From: Sphingorhabdus lacus
GTDB lineage: Bacteria > Pseudomonadota > Alphaproteobacteria > Sphingomonadales > Sphingomonadaceae
Length of the DNA: 64,000 nucleotides
Direction: 5' to 3'
Assembly (NCBI RefSeq): GCF_009768975.1
Contig: NZ_CP035733.1
Location: 682,001-746,000, forward strand
This document shows, piece by piece, positions 27,273 through 35,902 of the stretch. The position numbers and the translations under genes are program-made. The notes under the pieces were generated by a model. That model made no database searches, was not told where the DNA came from, and saw nothing but the letters and a program-made list of their open reading frames with translations. How positions within the stretch are numbered: position 1 is the first letter of the stretch; each line of letters opens with the position of its first letter.

Positions 27273-27604
27273 AGAGCATGGAAGACATGATTAAGGCTGC
27301 TCAGGAAGCAGCGCAGAATATCCAGAAACAAATGGAGCAAGCGCAGGCAACTCTCGATACAATCGAAGTCGAAGGCGTCTCGGGTGGCGGCCTCGTCAAG
27401 GTGCGTGCGACCGCCAAGGGACGCATATTAGGTGTGGCGATTGACGATAGTTTGATCGTACCTGCCGACAAAACAATGCTTGAAGATCTCATCACCGCTG
27501 CCTTCAACGATGCACGTGATAAAGCAGACGCCGCCAGCAATGCAGAAATGGGCAAGATGTCGAGTGGATTGCCGTTGCCGGCGGGGTTCAAATTGCCCTT
27601 TTGA
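27269..27604 (+). CDS. ybaB: YbaB/EbfC-family nucleoid-associated protein
   Basis: 111 residues. The N-terminal amphipathic helix (MEDMIKAAQEAAQNIQKQME) and the GLVKVRATAKGRILGVAID core are typical of the tweezer-shaped DNA-binding dimer. It is coupled to dnaX as in most bacteria. The expected recR does not follow; lon comes next after about 200 bp. Confidence 0.93.
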   Translation: MKSMEDMIKAAQEAAQNIQKQMEQAQATLDTIEVEGVSGGGLVKVRATAKGRILGVAIDDSLIVPADKTMLEDLITAAFNDARDKADAASNAEMGKMSSGLPLPAGFKLPF

Positions 27605-27722
27605 TCGGAAGTTTCCCTCTGCCGCTTGCAACATTTCGTGGGCGGCAGAGTTGGACAGCGCCAAATTTTAGCGCAGAACCAAGCTTTTCCCCAACAAATC
27701 GGCGGCATTCAACGTAAATTCA

Positions 27723-27750
27723 TTGAAAGCAGAGGAAAAGCGCACATATT
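27723..27750 (+). promoter_or_regulatory. Possible heat-shock (RpoH) promoter of lon
   Basis: TTGAAA at 27723-27728 and CATATT at 27745-27750 are separated by 16 bp and lie about 52 bp before the lon start. The boxes resemble alphaproteobacterial RpoH elements, and lon is a classic heat-shock gene. Confidence 0.4.
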
Positions 27751-27801
27751 GCACCTCAACACAGCTTGTTGCCGCATTCGGGACAGCTCATTGGAGTTAA
27801 T

Positions 27802-30201
27802 ATGGAACTAAATCTCCCGCTATTGCCGCTGCGCGATATCGTAGTATTCCCTGGCATGATTGTGCCGCTTTTTGTTGGTCGGGATAAATCTGTCGTCGCG
27901 TTGGAAAAAGCGATGGCCGCCAACAAAGAAATCTTTCTGGTTGCGCAACTCGACCCTGCCGAAGATGATCCTGGCAAGGACGATCTGTATGACATCGGTG
28001 TAACGGCATCCATCATGCAGCTTCTCAAATTGCCGGACGGTACTGTTCGTGTTCTGGTCGAAGGTAAAAGCCGCGCCGAACTGCGCGATGTCGTCGAGCG
28101 TGGCAGCGATTATGTTGAAGCAGGTGTGCGCCTGATTGAAGAGCAGATCGCCGAAGGTCCAGAAGCTACCGCCCTGATGCGGTCAGTGACCGAGCAGTTC
28201 GAGCAATATTCAAAACTGAACAAAAAAATGCCTGCAGAAACGGCGGTGCAACTGTCGGAAATCGAAACGCCATCGGCGCTGGCTGATGCGGTGGCAGCCA
28301 ATATTCAACTGAAAGTGTCGGATAAGCAGTCCCTTTTGGTCGAAGCAAACCCGCTGCGTCGTCTAGAGATGGCCTTTGCTTTCATGGAAGGCGAATTGGG
28401 CGTACTCCAGGTCGAGAAGAAAATCCGTGGTCGCGTAAAGCGGCAGATGGAGAAGACCCAGCGCGAATATTATCTGAATGAACAGATGAAGGCGATTCAG
28501 CGCGAACTCGGCAATGACGAAGGTGAAGGCGGCGACGAGATTGCCGAGCTTCAGACGAAGATCGACACATTGAAGTTGTCGAAAGAAGCCAAGGCCAAAG
28601 CCAATGCGGAGTTGAAGAAGCTGCGTGGCATGGCGCCGATGTCCGCTGAAGCGACCGTTGTCCGCAACTATCTGGATACTCTACTCGGTATTCCATGGGG
28701 TAAAAAGTCCAAGTTGAAACGGGATATCGCAAAGGCACAAGATGTGCTCGACGCGGACCATTTTGCTCTCGAAAAGGTCAAGGACCGGATCGTTGAATAT
28801 CTGGCAGTGCAGGCGCGCACTAATAAGCTGAAGGGGCCGATCTTGTGTCTCGTCGGTCCTCCGGGTGTAGGTAAAACATCGCTCGGCAAATCAATTGCCA
28901 AGGCGACCGGACGTGAATTCATCCGCCAGTCTTTGGGTGGCGTGCGTGATGAAGCTGAAATTCGTGGTCACCGTCGTACCTATATCGGTTCGATGCCGGG
29001 TAAGGTTGCCGCCAATCTGAAAAAGGCGGGGACGATGAACCCTCTTTTCCTTCTCGACGAGATCGACAAGCTCGGACAGGATTTCCGCGGCGATCCGGCC
29101 TCCGCACTGTTGGAAGTGCTCGATCCGGAGCAGAACAACAAATTCAACGACCATTATCTGGAAATCGATCTGGATTTGTCCGATGTCATGTTCGTGACAA
29201 CAGCGAACAGCATGAACTTGCCGCAGGCGTTGTTGGACCGCATGGAGATTATCCGTCTGGAAGGTTATACCGAGGATGAAAAGCTGGAAATCGCAAAGCG
29301 GCATCTGCTGGATAAGCAGGTTGAAGCGCACGGCCTGAAGGCCGACGAATTCTCTGTAACCGACGATGCGCTTCGTGACTTGATCCGCTTTTATACTCGC
29401 GAAGCGGGCGTACGTACGTTGGAACGTGAAATAGCCAAGCTGGCGCGTAAAGCGTTGCGGCGTATCCTTGAAGGCAAGGCGGAAAAGGTTGAAATTACTC
29501 CGGATAATCTCGCCGATTTTTCAGGAGTACGGAAATACCGCCATGGTATTGGCGAGGAGGAAAACCAGATCGGTGCCGTGACCGGATTGGCATGGACCGA
29601 AGTTGGCGGTGAACTGCTGACGATTGAAGCGGTGACCGTTCCGGGTAAAGGCCAGATCAAGACGACTGGTAAGCTTGGTGAAGTGATGAGCGAGTCAATT
29701 CAAGCTGCATTGTCCTATGTAAAGGCACGCGCGCCAAGCTATGGGATTAAGCCCAGCTTGTTTGGCCGCAAGGACGTGCACATCCACCTTCCCGAAGGTG
29801 CTGTGCCAAAAGACGGACCATCTGCTGGTGTCGGTATGGTGACCTGTATTGTGTCGACACTAACGGGTATTGCCGTCCACCGTGACGTTGCCATGACGGG
29901 CGAAGTCACTCTGCGCGGACGGGTGCTGCCCATTGGTGGATTGAAGGAAAAGCTGCTTGCGGCCTTGCGGGGTGGTATCAAAACCGTCCTTATCCCGCAG
30001 GAAAATGAGAAAGACCTGGCAGATATTCCTGCGAATATAAAGAAAGGTCTGGAAATCATTCCCGTAAGCCATGTCGATCAGGTGCTTGCACGGGCACTTG
30101 TATCGCCCTTGATTGCTGTCGAATGGACCGAAGCAGACGAATTGGCGGCGGCTTTGCCTCCGGCAATTGGTGGCGAAAATGGTGCATCGGTAACGCATTG
30201 A
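27802..30201 (+). CDS. lon: ATP-dependent protease Lon
   Basis: 799 residues from ATG 27802, with a GGAG site 8 bp upstream (the frame extends further but without Lon sequence). The N-terminal LON substrate domain (about 1-200) is followed by an AAA+ module with Walker A GPPGVGKT (352-359), then the protease domain with the Ser-Lys dyad S674 (PKDGPSAG) and K717 (LKEK). Lon degrades misfolded and regulatory proteins such as SOS division inhibitors and DnaA. It is followed by hup, a conserved order. Confidence 0.97.
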   Translation: MELNLPLLPLRDIVVFPGMIVPLFVGRDKSVVALEKAMAANKEIFLVAQLDPAEDDPGKDDLYDIGVTASIMQLLKLPDGTVRVLVEGKSRAELRDVVERGSDYVEAGVRLIEEQIAEGPEATALMRSVTEQFEQYSKLNKKMPAETAVQLSEIETPSALADAVAANIQLKVSDKQSLLVEANPLRRLEMAFAFMEGELGVLQVEKKIRGRVKRQMEKTQREYYLNEQMKAIQRELGNDEGEGGDEIAELQTKIDTLKLSKEAKAKANAELKKLRGMAPMSAEATVVRNYLDTLLGIPWGKKSKLKRDIAKAQDVLDADHFALEKVKDRIVEYLAVQARTNKLKGPILCLVGPPGVGKTSLGKSIAKATGREFIRQSLGGVRDEAEIRGHRRTYIGSMPGKVAANLKKAGTMNPLFLLDEIDKLGQDFRGDPASALLEVLDPEQNNKFNDHYLEIDLDLSDVMFVTTANSMNLPQALLDRMEIIRLEGYTEDEKLEIAKRHLLDKQVEAHGLKADEFSVTDDALRDLIRFYTREAGVRTLEREIAKLARKALRRILEGKAEKVEITPDNLADFSGVRKYRHGIGEEENQIGAVTGLAWTEVGGELLTIEAVTVPGKGQIKTTGKLGEVMSESIQAALSYVKARAPSYGIKPSLFGRKDVHIHLPEGAVPKDGPSAGVGMVTCIVSTLTGIAVHRDVAMTGEVTLRGRVLPIGGLKEKLLAALRGGIKTVLIPQENEKDLADIPANIKKGLEIIPVSHVDQVLARALVSPLIAVEWTEADELAAALPPAIGGENGASVTH

Positions 30202-30229
30202 GGGCGCTTCCCGGGGTGTAGAAGTGCAA

Positions 30230-30252
30230 GTGACGTCAGAACGTCGTGTTTT
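30230..30252 (+). terminator. Probable lon terminator
   Basis: A short stem GACGT/ACGTC (30232-30236 with 30241-30245) is followed by GTGTTTTT, 30 bp after the lon stop. Confidence 0.45.
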
Positions 30253-30287
30253 TCACAGAAAATGACGGTTTTATGCCGATATTTCCT

Positions 30288-30316
30288 TTGACAGCGCGCA
30301 CATTCTCATCATTATC
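30288..30316 (+). promoter_or_regulatory. Sigma-70-type promoter of hup
   Basis: TTGACA (30288-30293), a 17-bp spacer and ATTATC (30311-30316) form a near-consensus promoter about 80 bp before the hup start. A further inverted repeat GACTCA/TGAGTC (30337-30342 with 30356-30361) lies in the predicted 5' untranslated region. Confidence 0.6.
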
Positions 30317-30396
30317 CCGCCACCGGCCCACGCCGCGACTCAATTAAACAATAAATGAGTCTATTACATATTCTTTTTGAGAGGGGGGTTCCCAGT

Positions 30397-30669
30397 ATGA
30401 ACAAACAAGATCTCGTAAATGCAGTAGCCGACGCAAGCGGTTTGACCAAAGCGGATGCAGGTAAAGCTGTTGAAGCAACTTTTGACGCCATCACCGGTGC
30501 TCTGAAGAAAGGCGGAGAAGTTCGCCTCGTTGGTTTCGGTACCTTTGGCGTAGCAAAACGCAAGGCATCGACCGGCCGCAACCCACGTACGGGTGAGCCG
30601 ATGACCATCAAGGCATCGACCCAGCCCAAATTCAAGGCTGGCAAGGCTCTTAAGGACGCAGTGAACTAA
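30397..30669 (+). CDS. hup: HU-family DNA-binding protein
   Basis: 90 residues from ATG 30397 (MNKQDLVNAV) with a GAGGGGGG site. The DNA-binding arm GRNPRTGEPMTIKAST is intact. HU bends and compacts DNA. The lon-hup order is conserved in proteobacteria and a promoter of its own precedes it, so it is probably also expressed independently. Confidence 0.95.
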   Translation: MNKQDLVNAVADASGLTKADAGKAVEATFDAITGALKKGGEVRLVGFGTFGVAKRKASTGRNPRTGEPMTIKASTQPKFKAGKALKDAVN

Positions 30670-30694
30670 GCTTCACTTTTTGTTTTTGGAGAAG

Positions 30695-30726
30695 AGGGCG
30701 GGGCGTAAGCTTCCGCCCTTTTCTTT
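30695..30726 (+). terminator. Intrinsic terminator of hup
   Basis: The stem AGGGCGG/CCGCCCT (30695-30701 with 30713-30719) is followed by TTTTCTTT. Confidence 0.8.
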
Positions 30727-30750
30727 ATGGTGCTGCGGCGTACGGGCATA

Positions 30751-30778
30751 AAAAAAAGCGCCCGAAGGCGCTTCTTTT
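30751..30778 (-). terminator. Bidirectional terminator between hup and the small membrane gene
   Basis: The stem AGCGCC/GGCGCT with a CGAA loop is flanked by an A-run on the left (30751-30757) and CTTCTTTT on the right, so it can act on both strands. It mainly serves the minus-strand gene ending at 30799. Confidence 0.75.
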
Positions 30779-30798
30779 AAAATTCGGAATGTACCCGC

Positions 30799-31047
30799 TC
30801 AGGCGGCGAGAAGAATATCCGCAGGCATGGTTGCCTTGCGCGGAAAGGCAATTACCTCTGCAGCTGGTTGAGGCTTGCGGCCCCTGATTTCACCGAATGT
30901 AATGCGGCGTTCAATGGCAACTGAGGGAGCGAATTCCATATCGATCACCTCGATTATACGCGGCATTGCCTTCGAAAAGGTGAGGACGATTACAGCTACC
31001 GATGCAATAAGGGCGATAGCAAATAGGAGGGAAGCAATGAGGGTCAT
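30799..31047 (-). CDS. Small single-span membrane protein under an apparent SOS promoter
   Basis: 82 residues, ATG at 31047 with an AAAGGA ribosome site. One N-terminal hydrophobic helix (about 3-24) is followed by a soluble tail of about 55 residues, containing VIDMEFAPSVAIERRITFG. I know no named family for it. The promoter region carries GAAC-N7-GAAC, the alphaproteobacterial LexA box, within a TTGACA promoter. Small single-span SOS-induced proteins (SidA, DidA, YneA) block division, so a similar role is a reasonable guess but no more. The proximity to lon may be coincidental. Confidence 0.75.
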   Translation of the reverse strand: MTLIASLLFAIALIASVAVIVLTFSKAMPRIIEVIDMEFAPSVAIERRITFGEIRGRKPQPAAEVIAFPRKATMPADILLAA

Positions 31048-31117
31048 GGCACTGGTCCTTTCTGTCCCCCATGTCGTCTATAAAGGGGGTTAGCTTGCTG
31101 TTTTATGAACGACTTGC

Positions 31118-31150
31118 GTTCTATGTTCTCTATATGTTCTTTTTTGTCAA
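31118..31150 (-). promoter_or_regulatory. LexA (SOS) box overlapping a TTGACA promoter
   Basis: Read on the minus strand: TTGACA (31150-31145), then GAAC-ATATAGA-GAAC (31139-31125), then a third GAAC (31121-31118). The direct repeat with 7-bp spacing is the alphaproteobacterial LexA site. It lies where the spacer and -10 would be, so LexA would block RNA polymerase. The -10 itself is weak. Start codon follows about 70-80 bp downstream. Confidence 0.7.
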
Positions 31151-31225
31151 GCGCTATTATGTCCCGGTAATCCTCTGGAATAATATGTGGATTACCTGTG
31201 GATAACTAAGTTCGACGGAAAAGGT

Positions 31226-31630
31226 TCAATTCGCACGTTGTTTCGACCGCCGCTCGGCAAACCACTGCTGCAACATTTTTTGTGTGCAGCCAGTAAATCC
31301 GCCCGATCCATTCACCGAACAGCTGTTGGGCCGAAGGTCTGCAGCAAACGAGTCAAGTGCATTCACCGCTGACGACCAGGACCGGTCCGTGACGACTTGC
31401 TCCTTCCTACGTAGAGCAACAGGTATACGGTAACGTTCGTTTTCCGGTACAGTGGCACAGACGACGATTTCATCACCTTCCGGTTCGCGGCATTTTTCGT
31501 CTCCAATGGCGACCAGAAACGATATCCGCTCTGGCATTTCAGATGGGGAAGGAACGACCTCATCCTGAGCGAGCGCGTAACCCGAAGATAGAAAGGCACT
31601 GGCCATTAGAAAGGACTTTAAAACGGCCAT
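31226..31630 (-). CDS. Exported protein of unknown function
   Basis: 134 residues. A Sec signal peptide (about 1-22, ending ALAQ) and an AGGAG ribosome site support a real gene. The mature part contains four cysteines (in DEKCREPEGDEIVVCATVP and later PNSCSV and FTGCTQ), which could form two disulfides in the periplasm. I do not recognise the family. The motif EGDEIVVCA is common in short exported sphingomonad proteins, though its role is unknown to me. Confidence 0.75.
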   Translation of the reverse strand: MAVLKSFLMASAFLSSGYALAQDEVVPSPSEMPERISFLVAIGDEKCREPEGDEIVVCATVPENERYRIPVALRRKEQVVTDRSWSSAVNALDSFAADLRPNSCSVNGSGGFTGCTQKMLQQWFAERRSKQRAN

Positions 31631-31704
31631 CGTGATTCTCCTTTTGGTGGGGTAACAGCAGGTAGCTGCGGGTGGTGAACCTCCTATTAATCGGCTTTAA
31701 CGCT

Positions 31705-31733
31705 TGACGAATCCCGCATTGCTCTCTAACGGC
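31705..31733 (+). promoter_or_regulatory. Promoter of rpsB
   Basis: TTGACG (31705-31710), 17 bp, TAACGG (31728-31733), about 105 bp before the rpsB start. Confidence 0.45.
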
Positions 31734-31764
31734 CCGCTCATTCCACATGGGGGACAACCATACC

Positions 31765-31784
31765 GGTGCGGATCGCACCCTTTT
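31765..31784 (+). promoter_or_regulatory. Leader hairpin of rpsB
   Basis: The stem GGTGCG/CGCACC with a GAT loop (31765-31779) followed by CTTTT lies in the presumed rpsB leader. It looks like a short attenuator or an autoregulatory element, since S2 commonly represses its own operon. Confidence 0.4.
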
Positions 31785-31837
31785 AGGGTTGTGTGATGTT
31801 CTCGTCCCCCAGAGGCTCAACCGGAAGGAGAAGTACC

Positions 31838-32644
31838 ATGGCGGCACCTGTCGTTACCATGCAGCAATTGCTTGAAGCTGGGGCCCATTTCGGCCACCAA
31901 ACACACCGTTGGAACCCGCGTATGAAGCCGTATATCTTCGGCGCGCGCAACGGCATCCACATTCTTGACCTGTCGCAGTCTGTGCCTTTGTTTGCACGCG
32001 CGCTCGACTTCGTCGCACAGACCGTCGCTTCAGGGGGCAAGGTTCTGTTTGTCGGCACCAAGCGTCAGGCGCAGGGTCCGATCGCGGACGCAGCACGCGC
32101 TTCGGGTCAGCATTTCGTCAACCATCGCTGGCTGGGCGGCATGCTCACCAACTGGAAGACCATCTCCAACTCGATCAAAAAGCTGAAAACGCTTGAAGAG
32201 CAGCTCTCCGGCGACACGCATGGCTTCACCAAGAAGGAAATCCTTCAGATGACCCGCGAGCGTGACAAGCTTGAAATGAGCTTGGGCGGTATTCGCGATA
32301 TGGGTGGCATTCCCGACGTGATGTTCGTAATCGACGCCAACAAGGAAGAACTCGCCATCAAGGAAGCAAATGTTCTGGGTATTCCCGTGATCGCGATCCT
32401 CGATTCGAACGTTTCGCCGGACGGCATTGCGTTCCCTGTTCCTGCCAATGACGACGCGGCACGGGCCATCCGTCTTTATTGCGAAGCTATTGCCACCGCA
32501 TCGAGCAAGGGCAATGTCAGTGCTAAGGTTGCCAAGGGCGTTGATCTGGGTGCGGAAGTCGAACCGGACGCAGAACCTGCGTTGGTCGAAGAAGCACCCG
32601 TTGCCGAAGCAGCTGCTGAAGAAGCACCTGCAACCGAAGCGTAA
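31838..32644 (+). CDS. rpsB: 30S ribosomal protein S2
   Basis: 268 residues from ATG 31838 with a GGAAGGAG site (in-frame upstream sequence is not S2-like). It starts [20 protein letters not shown] and keeps the RWLGGMLTN and [11 protein letters not shown] motifs. The acidic, alanine-rich tail after about 240 is an alphaproteobacterial extension. It is followed by tsf as usual. Confidence 0.97.
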   Translation: MAAPVVTMQQLLEAGAHFGHQTHRWNPRMKPYIFGARNGIHILDLSQSVPLFARALDFVAQTVASGGKVLFVGTKRQAQGPIADAARASGQHFVNHRWLGGMLTNWKTISNSIKKLKTLEEQLSGDTHGFTKKEILQMTRERDKLEMSLGGIRDMGGIPDVMFVIDANKEELAIKEANVLGIPVIAILDSNVSPDGIAFPVPANDDAARAIRLYCEAIATASSKGNVSAKVAKGVDLGAEVEPDAEPALVEEAPVAEAAAEEAPATEA

Positions 32645-32653
32645 CACGAATTT

Positions 32654-32742
32654 GTCATTGCCGCATGTGCGGCGACCCAAAGCCTGAAGTGGCAGCATTA
32701 GGCTGGTCTTCAGGCCAAGGACCCCGCCCGGTCGGGGATGAC
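32654..32742. repeat. Palindromic intergenic element between rpsB and tsf
   Basis: An 89-bp stretch is bounded by GTCATTGCCG (32654) and CGGGGATGAC (32733-32742), imperfect inverted ends. An inner perfect repeat GCCTGAAG/CTTCAGGC lies at 32682-32689 and 32708-32715. It resembles dispersed REP-like hairpin elements; no second copy was noticed here. Confidence 0.45.
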
Positions 32743-32796
32743 GTGTTAAAAGCCGGGGCCTTGTGCTCCGCTACACCTATTTGAAAGGACAAAACC

Positions 32797-33723
32797 ATGT
32801 CTGCAATTACTGCTGCTGCCGTCAAGGAACTGCGTGAGCTTTCCGGCGCTGGCATGATGGACGCCAAGAAGGCGCTTGAAGAAACCGGCGGAAATATGGA
32901 AGCCGCTGTCGACCTTCTGCGCGCAAAAGGCCTCGCCACTGCTGCAAAGAAATCGAGCCGTACGGCCGCTGAAGGTCTCGTAGGCGTTGCTGTAGAAGGC
33001 ACAAAGGGTACCGCGGTTGAAGTCAACAGCCAGACCGACTTTGTTGCCAAGAACGAACAGTTCCAGGATTTCGTCACCACCGTGACCGGCGTTGCGCTTG
33101 GTCTGGGTGCCAATGATCCCGAAGCCGTTCTCGCTGCGCCTTATGGCAATGGCGAAACTGTTCAGGAAAAGCTGACCAACAATATCGCGACCATCGGTGA
33201 AAACCAGGTCATCCGTCGGGTTAAGTCGCTGTCGGTTAGCAATGGCCGCGTTGTTTCCTATGTCCACAACGCAGCGGCTCCCGGCATGGGCGGTATCGGC
33301 GTTCTTGTGGCACTTGAAAGCGAAGCTGACGCGTCGGCACTCGATGCTCTCGGTCGGCAACTCGCGATGCACATAGCCGCGGCATTCCCGCTGGCGCTGG
33401 ACGAAAGCGGCCTCGATGTAGACACTCTGGAGCGTGAGCGCGGGATTGCACGCGAAAAGGCTTCGGAAAGCGGCAAGCCTGCCGATATCGTCGAAAAGAT
33501 GGTTGAAGGTGCCGTGAAGAAGTTTGCTAAAGAAAACGCACTGCTCAGCCAGTTGTTCGTTATCGACGGCAAGACCGCGATTGCCGAAGTTGTTGCTGCA
33601 GCCGGCAAGGAAGCTGGCAAGCCGATCGTGTTGAAGGATTATGTCCGCTTCCAGCTTGGCGAAGGCATCGAAAAGGAAGTTTCCGACTTTGCTGCCGAAG
33701 TTGCAGCCGCTGTTGGAGCCTAA
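32797..33723 (+). CDS. tsf: Elongation factor Ts
   Basis: 308-residue nucleotide-exchange factor for EF-Tu. The N-terminal UBA-like [20 protein letters not shown] (about 9-28) and the TDFVAKNE motif (about 80-87) are diagnostic. It sits 152 bp after rpsB, the gap holding a palindromic element. Confidence 0.97.
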   Translation: MSAITAAAVKELRELSGAGMMDAKKALEETGGNMEAAVDLLRAKGLATAAKKSSRTAAEGLVGVAVEGTKGTAVEVNSQTDFVAKNEQFQDFVTTVTGVALGLGANDPEAVLAAPYGNGETVQEKLTNNIATIGENQVIRRVKSLSVSNGRVVSYVHNAAAPGMGGIGVLVALESEADASALDALGRQLAMHIAAAFPLALDESGLDVDTLERERGIAREKASESGKPADIVEKMVEGAVKKFAKENALLSQLFVIDGKTAIAEVVAAAGKEAGKPIVLKDYVRFQLGEGIEKEVSDFAAEVAAAVGA

Positions 33724-33733
33724 GCAAGGATAA

Positions 33734-33764
33734 GGACGGTCCCTTCAAGGGCTGTCCACCTTTT
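33734..33764 (+). terminator. Probable tsf terminator
   Basis: GGAC/GTCC and CCC/GGG pair around a small loop (33734-33757) and ACCTTTT follows. It would separate rpsB-tsf from pyrH. Confidence 0.55.
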
Positions 33765-33849
33765 GCATTTGGGTGGTTTATACACTTGGCGATGTGGCGT
33801 GCGGCTCCTATAGCTGTACGCCATTATCGTATCGGGGATTGAGGATCAT

Positions 33850-34575
33850 ATGGGCGCAACCGGCTATCGCCGCATCCTGCTGAAATTGTCGGGCGAAGTT
33901 TTAATGGGCGAGCAGTCCTTTGGCATCGACCCAGACACCGTTGCGCGTGTTGCCGAAGAGGTCAAGGCGGCCAAAGACACAGGTCTGCAGCTTTGCCTTG
34001 TGATTGGCGGAGGGAATATCTTCCGTGGTATGGCCGGCGCCGCCAAAGGCATGGACCGGGCACAAGCTGACTATATGGGCATGCTTGCGACCGTGATGAA
34101 TGCACTCGCGATGCAGAATGCGCTGGAACAGCTGGGCGTTCCCACGCGAGTGCAATCGGCAATCGAGATGGACAAGGTATGTGAACCTGTCATCCGCCGC
34201 CGTGCTGAACGCCATCTTGAAAAAGGGCGGATTGTGATCTTTGCCGCCGGTGTCGGCGCACCTTATTTTACTACCGACAGCGGCGCTGCCTTGCGCGCAG
34301 CCGAAATGAAATGCGATGCCTTGTTCAAGGGCACATCGGTCGACGGCGTCTATGACGCCGATCCGAAGAAGGTTGCAACCGCCACCCGTTATGAAACATT
34401 ATCTTACGACCGCGTGCTTTCAGACAATCTGAAAGTGATGGACGCCAGCGCGGTCGCCTTGTGCCGGGACAATGACATTCCGATTGTTGTGTTTTCGATC
34501 CGCGAGCAAGGCAATATTCTGAAAGTGCTCGACGGAAGTGGCACGTTCACAGTGGTAGAAAGCGAAGGAAAGTAA
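33850..34575 (+). CDS. pyrH: UMP kinase
   Basis: 241-residue amino-acid-kinase-fold enzyme converting UMP to [13 protein letters not shown] at about 10-19, [10 protein letters not shown] and the C-terminal [10 protein letters not shown] are conserved. Four bases separate it from frr. Pairing with frr, uppS and cdsA is the standard proteobacterial order. Confidence 0.97.
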   Translation: MGATGYRRILLKLSGEVLMGEQSFGIDPDTVARVAEEVKAAKDTGLQLCLVIGGGNIFRGMAGAAKGMDRAQADYMGMLATVMNALAMQNALEQLGVPTRVQSAIEMDKVCEPVIRRRAERHLEKGRIVIFAAGVGAPYFTTDSGAALRAAEMKCDALFKGTSVDGVYDADPKKVATATRYETLSYDRVLSDNLKVMDASAVALCRDNDIPIVVFSIREQGNILKVLDGSGTFTVVESEGK

Positions 34576-34578
34576 ATC

Positions 34579-35136
34579 ATGCCGCAATATGACAAAACCG
34601 ATGTCGAACGTCGCATGAAGGGCGCAGTCGAATCACTAAAGAGCGATCTGAGCGGTCTGCGGACCGGACGCGCCAATGTGACCCTGCTCGATCCAGTCGT
34701 CGTTGAAGTTTATGGCTCCAACATGCCGTTGAACCAAGTAGCTACGGTTAGCGCGCCGGAACCCCGCATGTTGACCGTCCAAGTGTGGGACCGGTCGAAC
34801 ATCACACCAGTCGAAAAAGCAATTCGCTCCGCTGGCCTGGGTCTGAACCCGATCACCGACGGCCAAACGCTGCGCCTGCCGATTCCCGATCTGACCGAGG
34901 AGCGCCGTCGTGAATTGGCAAAGCTCGCAGGACAATATGCGGAAAAGGCGAAAATTGCGATCCGCAATGTGCGCCGCGACGCCAATGACGGCCTGAAGAC
35001 CGACGAGAATAAGAAGGAAATCAGCGAGGATGAGCGCAAGCGCCTCGAAACCGAAGTGCAGAAGATGACTGATGAAATGATCAAAGCGGTCGACGATGCA
35101 GCGACGCACAAAGAAAAGGAAATCATGAGCCAGTGA
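34579..35136 (+). CDS. frr: Ribosome recycling factor
   Basis: 185 residues, full length. The helical ends ([20 protein letters not shown], and the C-terminal coil [18 protein letters not shown]) are characteristic. It splits post-termination ribosomes with EF-G. It lies 3 bp after pyrH, so it is almost certainly co-transcribed. Confidence 0.97.
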   Translation: MPQYDKTDVERRMKGAVESLKSDLSGLRTGRANVTLLDPVVVEVYGSNMPLNQVATVSAPEPRMLTVQVWDRSNITPVEKAIRSAGLGLNPITDGQTLRLPIPDLTEERRRELAKLAGQYAEKAKIAIRNVRRDANDGLKTDENKKEISEDERKRLETEVQKMTDEMIKAVDDAATHKEKEIMSQ

Positions 35137-35179
35137 TCTTGGCTTCAACTTCCTCTTTTTTTGGACGCCTGGCCGGGTA

Positions 35180-35902
35180 ATGGGCGCCGTTGCCGCCACC
35201 ACCACGGCCCGCGTTGAAGCAGGCACCGGCCAGATGCCGCGTCACGTCGCGATCATCATGGATGGCAATGGCCGATGGGCCAAAAAGCGGATGTTGCCTC
35301 GTGCTATGGGGCATAAAAAGGGCGTCGAAACCGTGCGCAATATCGTCCGTGCGGCAGGTGAACTTGGTTTGGAAGCGCTGAGCCTCTATGCCTTTTCCAG
35401 TGAGAATTGGAAGCGGCCCGAGGACGAAATTAGTGATTTAATGGGTCTGATGCGCAGCTTTATCAAATCCGACATAGACGAATTTACCGCTAACGACGTT
35501 CGTCTAAAGATTATCGGCAATTACCGTGCGTTGGCCCCTGATATTGTCGATATGCTCGACGATGCACTGGAACGTACAGCGAAGAACAGCAGAACGACAT
35601 TGGCAGTGGCGTTGAACTACGGATCACAGGACGAGTTAGTGCGCGCGGCGCAAGCTGCCGCCGCACAAGGGGCAATTACGGCTCAGTCGATTGAGGCCAA
35701 TCTCGACACTGCCGATATGCCGCCTTTAGATCTCTTGATCCGCACCTCCGGCGAACAACGCCTGTCGAACTTCATGTTGTGGCAGGCGGCTTACGCCGAA
35801 TTCTGGTTTACTGAAACGCTTTGGCCTGATTTCACCAAAGCGGAACTGGCACGGGCTCTTGACGAATTTGCCGGCCGCGAAAGGCGTTTTGGCGGCCGAT
35901 GA
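35180..35902 (+). CDS. uppS: Isoprenyl transferase (undecaprenyl diphosphate synthase)
   Basis: 240-residue cis-prenyltransferase making the C55 lipid carrier for peptidoglycan. Catalytic D28 lies in IIMDGNGRWA; RTSGEQRLSNF binds the isopentenyl diphosphate. The in-frame start at 35180 leaves about 20 residues before the core, as in other UppS proteins. It overlaps cdsA by 4 bp. Confidence 0.96.
   Translation: MGAVAATTTARVEAGTGQMPRHVAIIMDGNGRWAKKRMLPRAMGHKKGVETVRNIVRAAGELGLEALSLYAFSSENWKRPEDEISDLMGLMRSFIKSDIDEFTANDVRLKIIGNYRALAPDIVDMLDDALERTAKNSRTTLAVALNYGSQDELVRAAQAAAAQGAITAQSIEANLDTADMPPLDLLIRTSGEQRLSNFMLWQAAYAEFWFTETLWPDFTKAELARALDEFAGRERRFGGR

Noticed and set aside
31208-31230. Second GTTC pair near 31211
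   Set aside because: Spacing is about 10, not 7, so it is not a LexA box.
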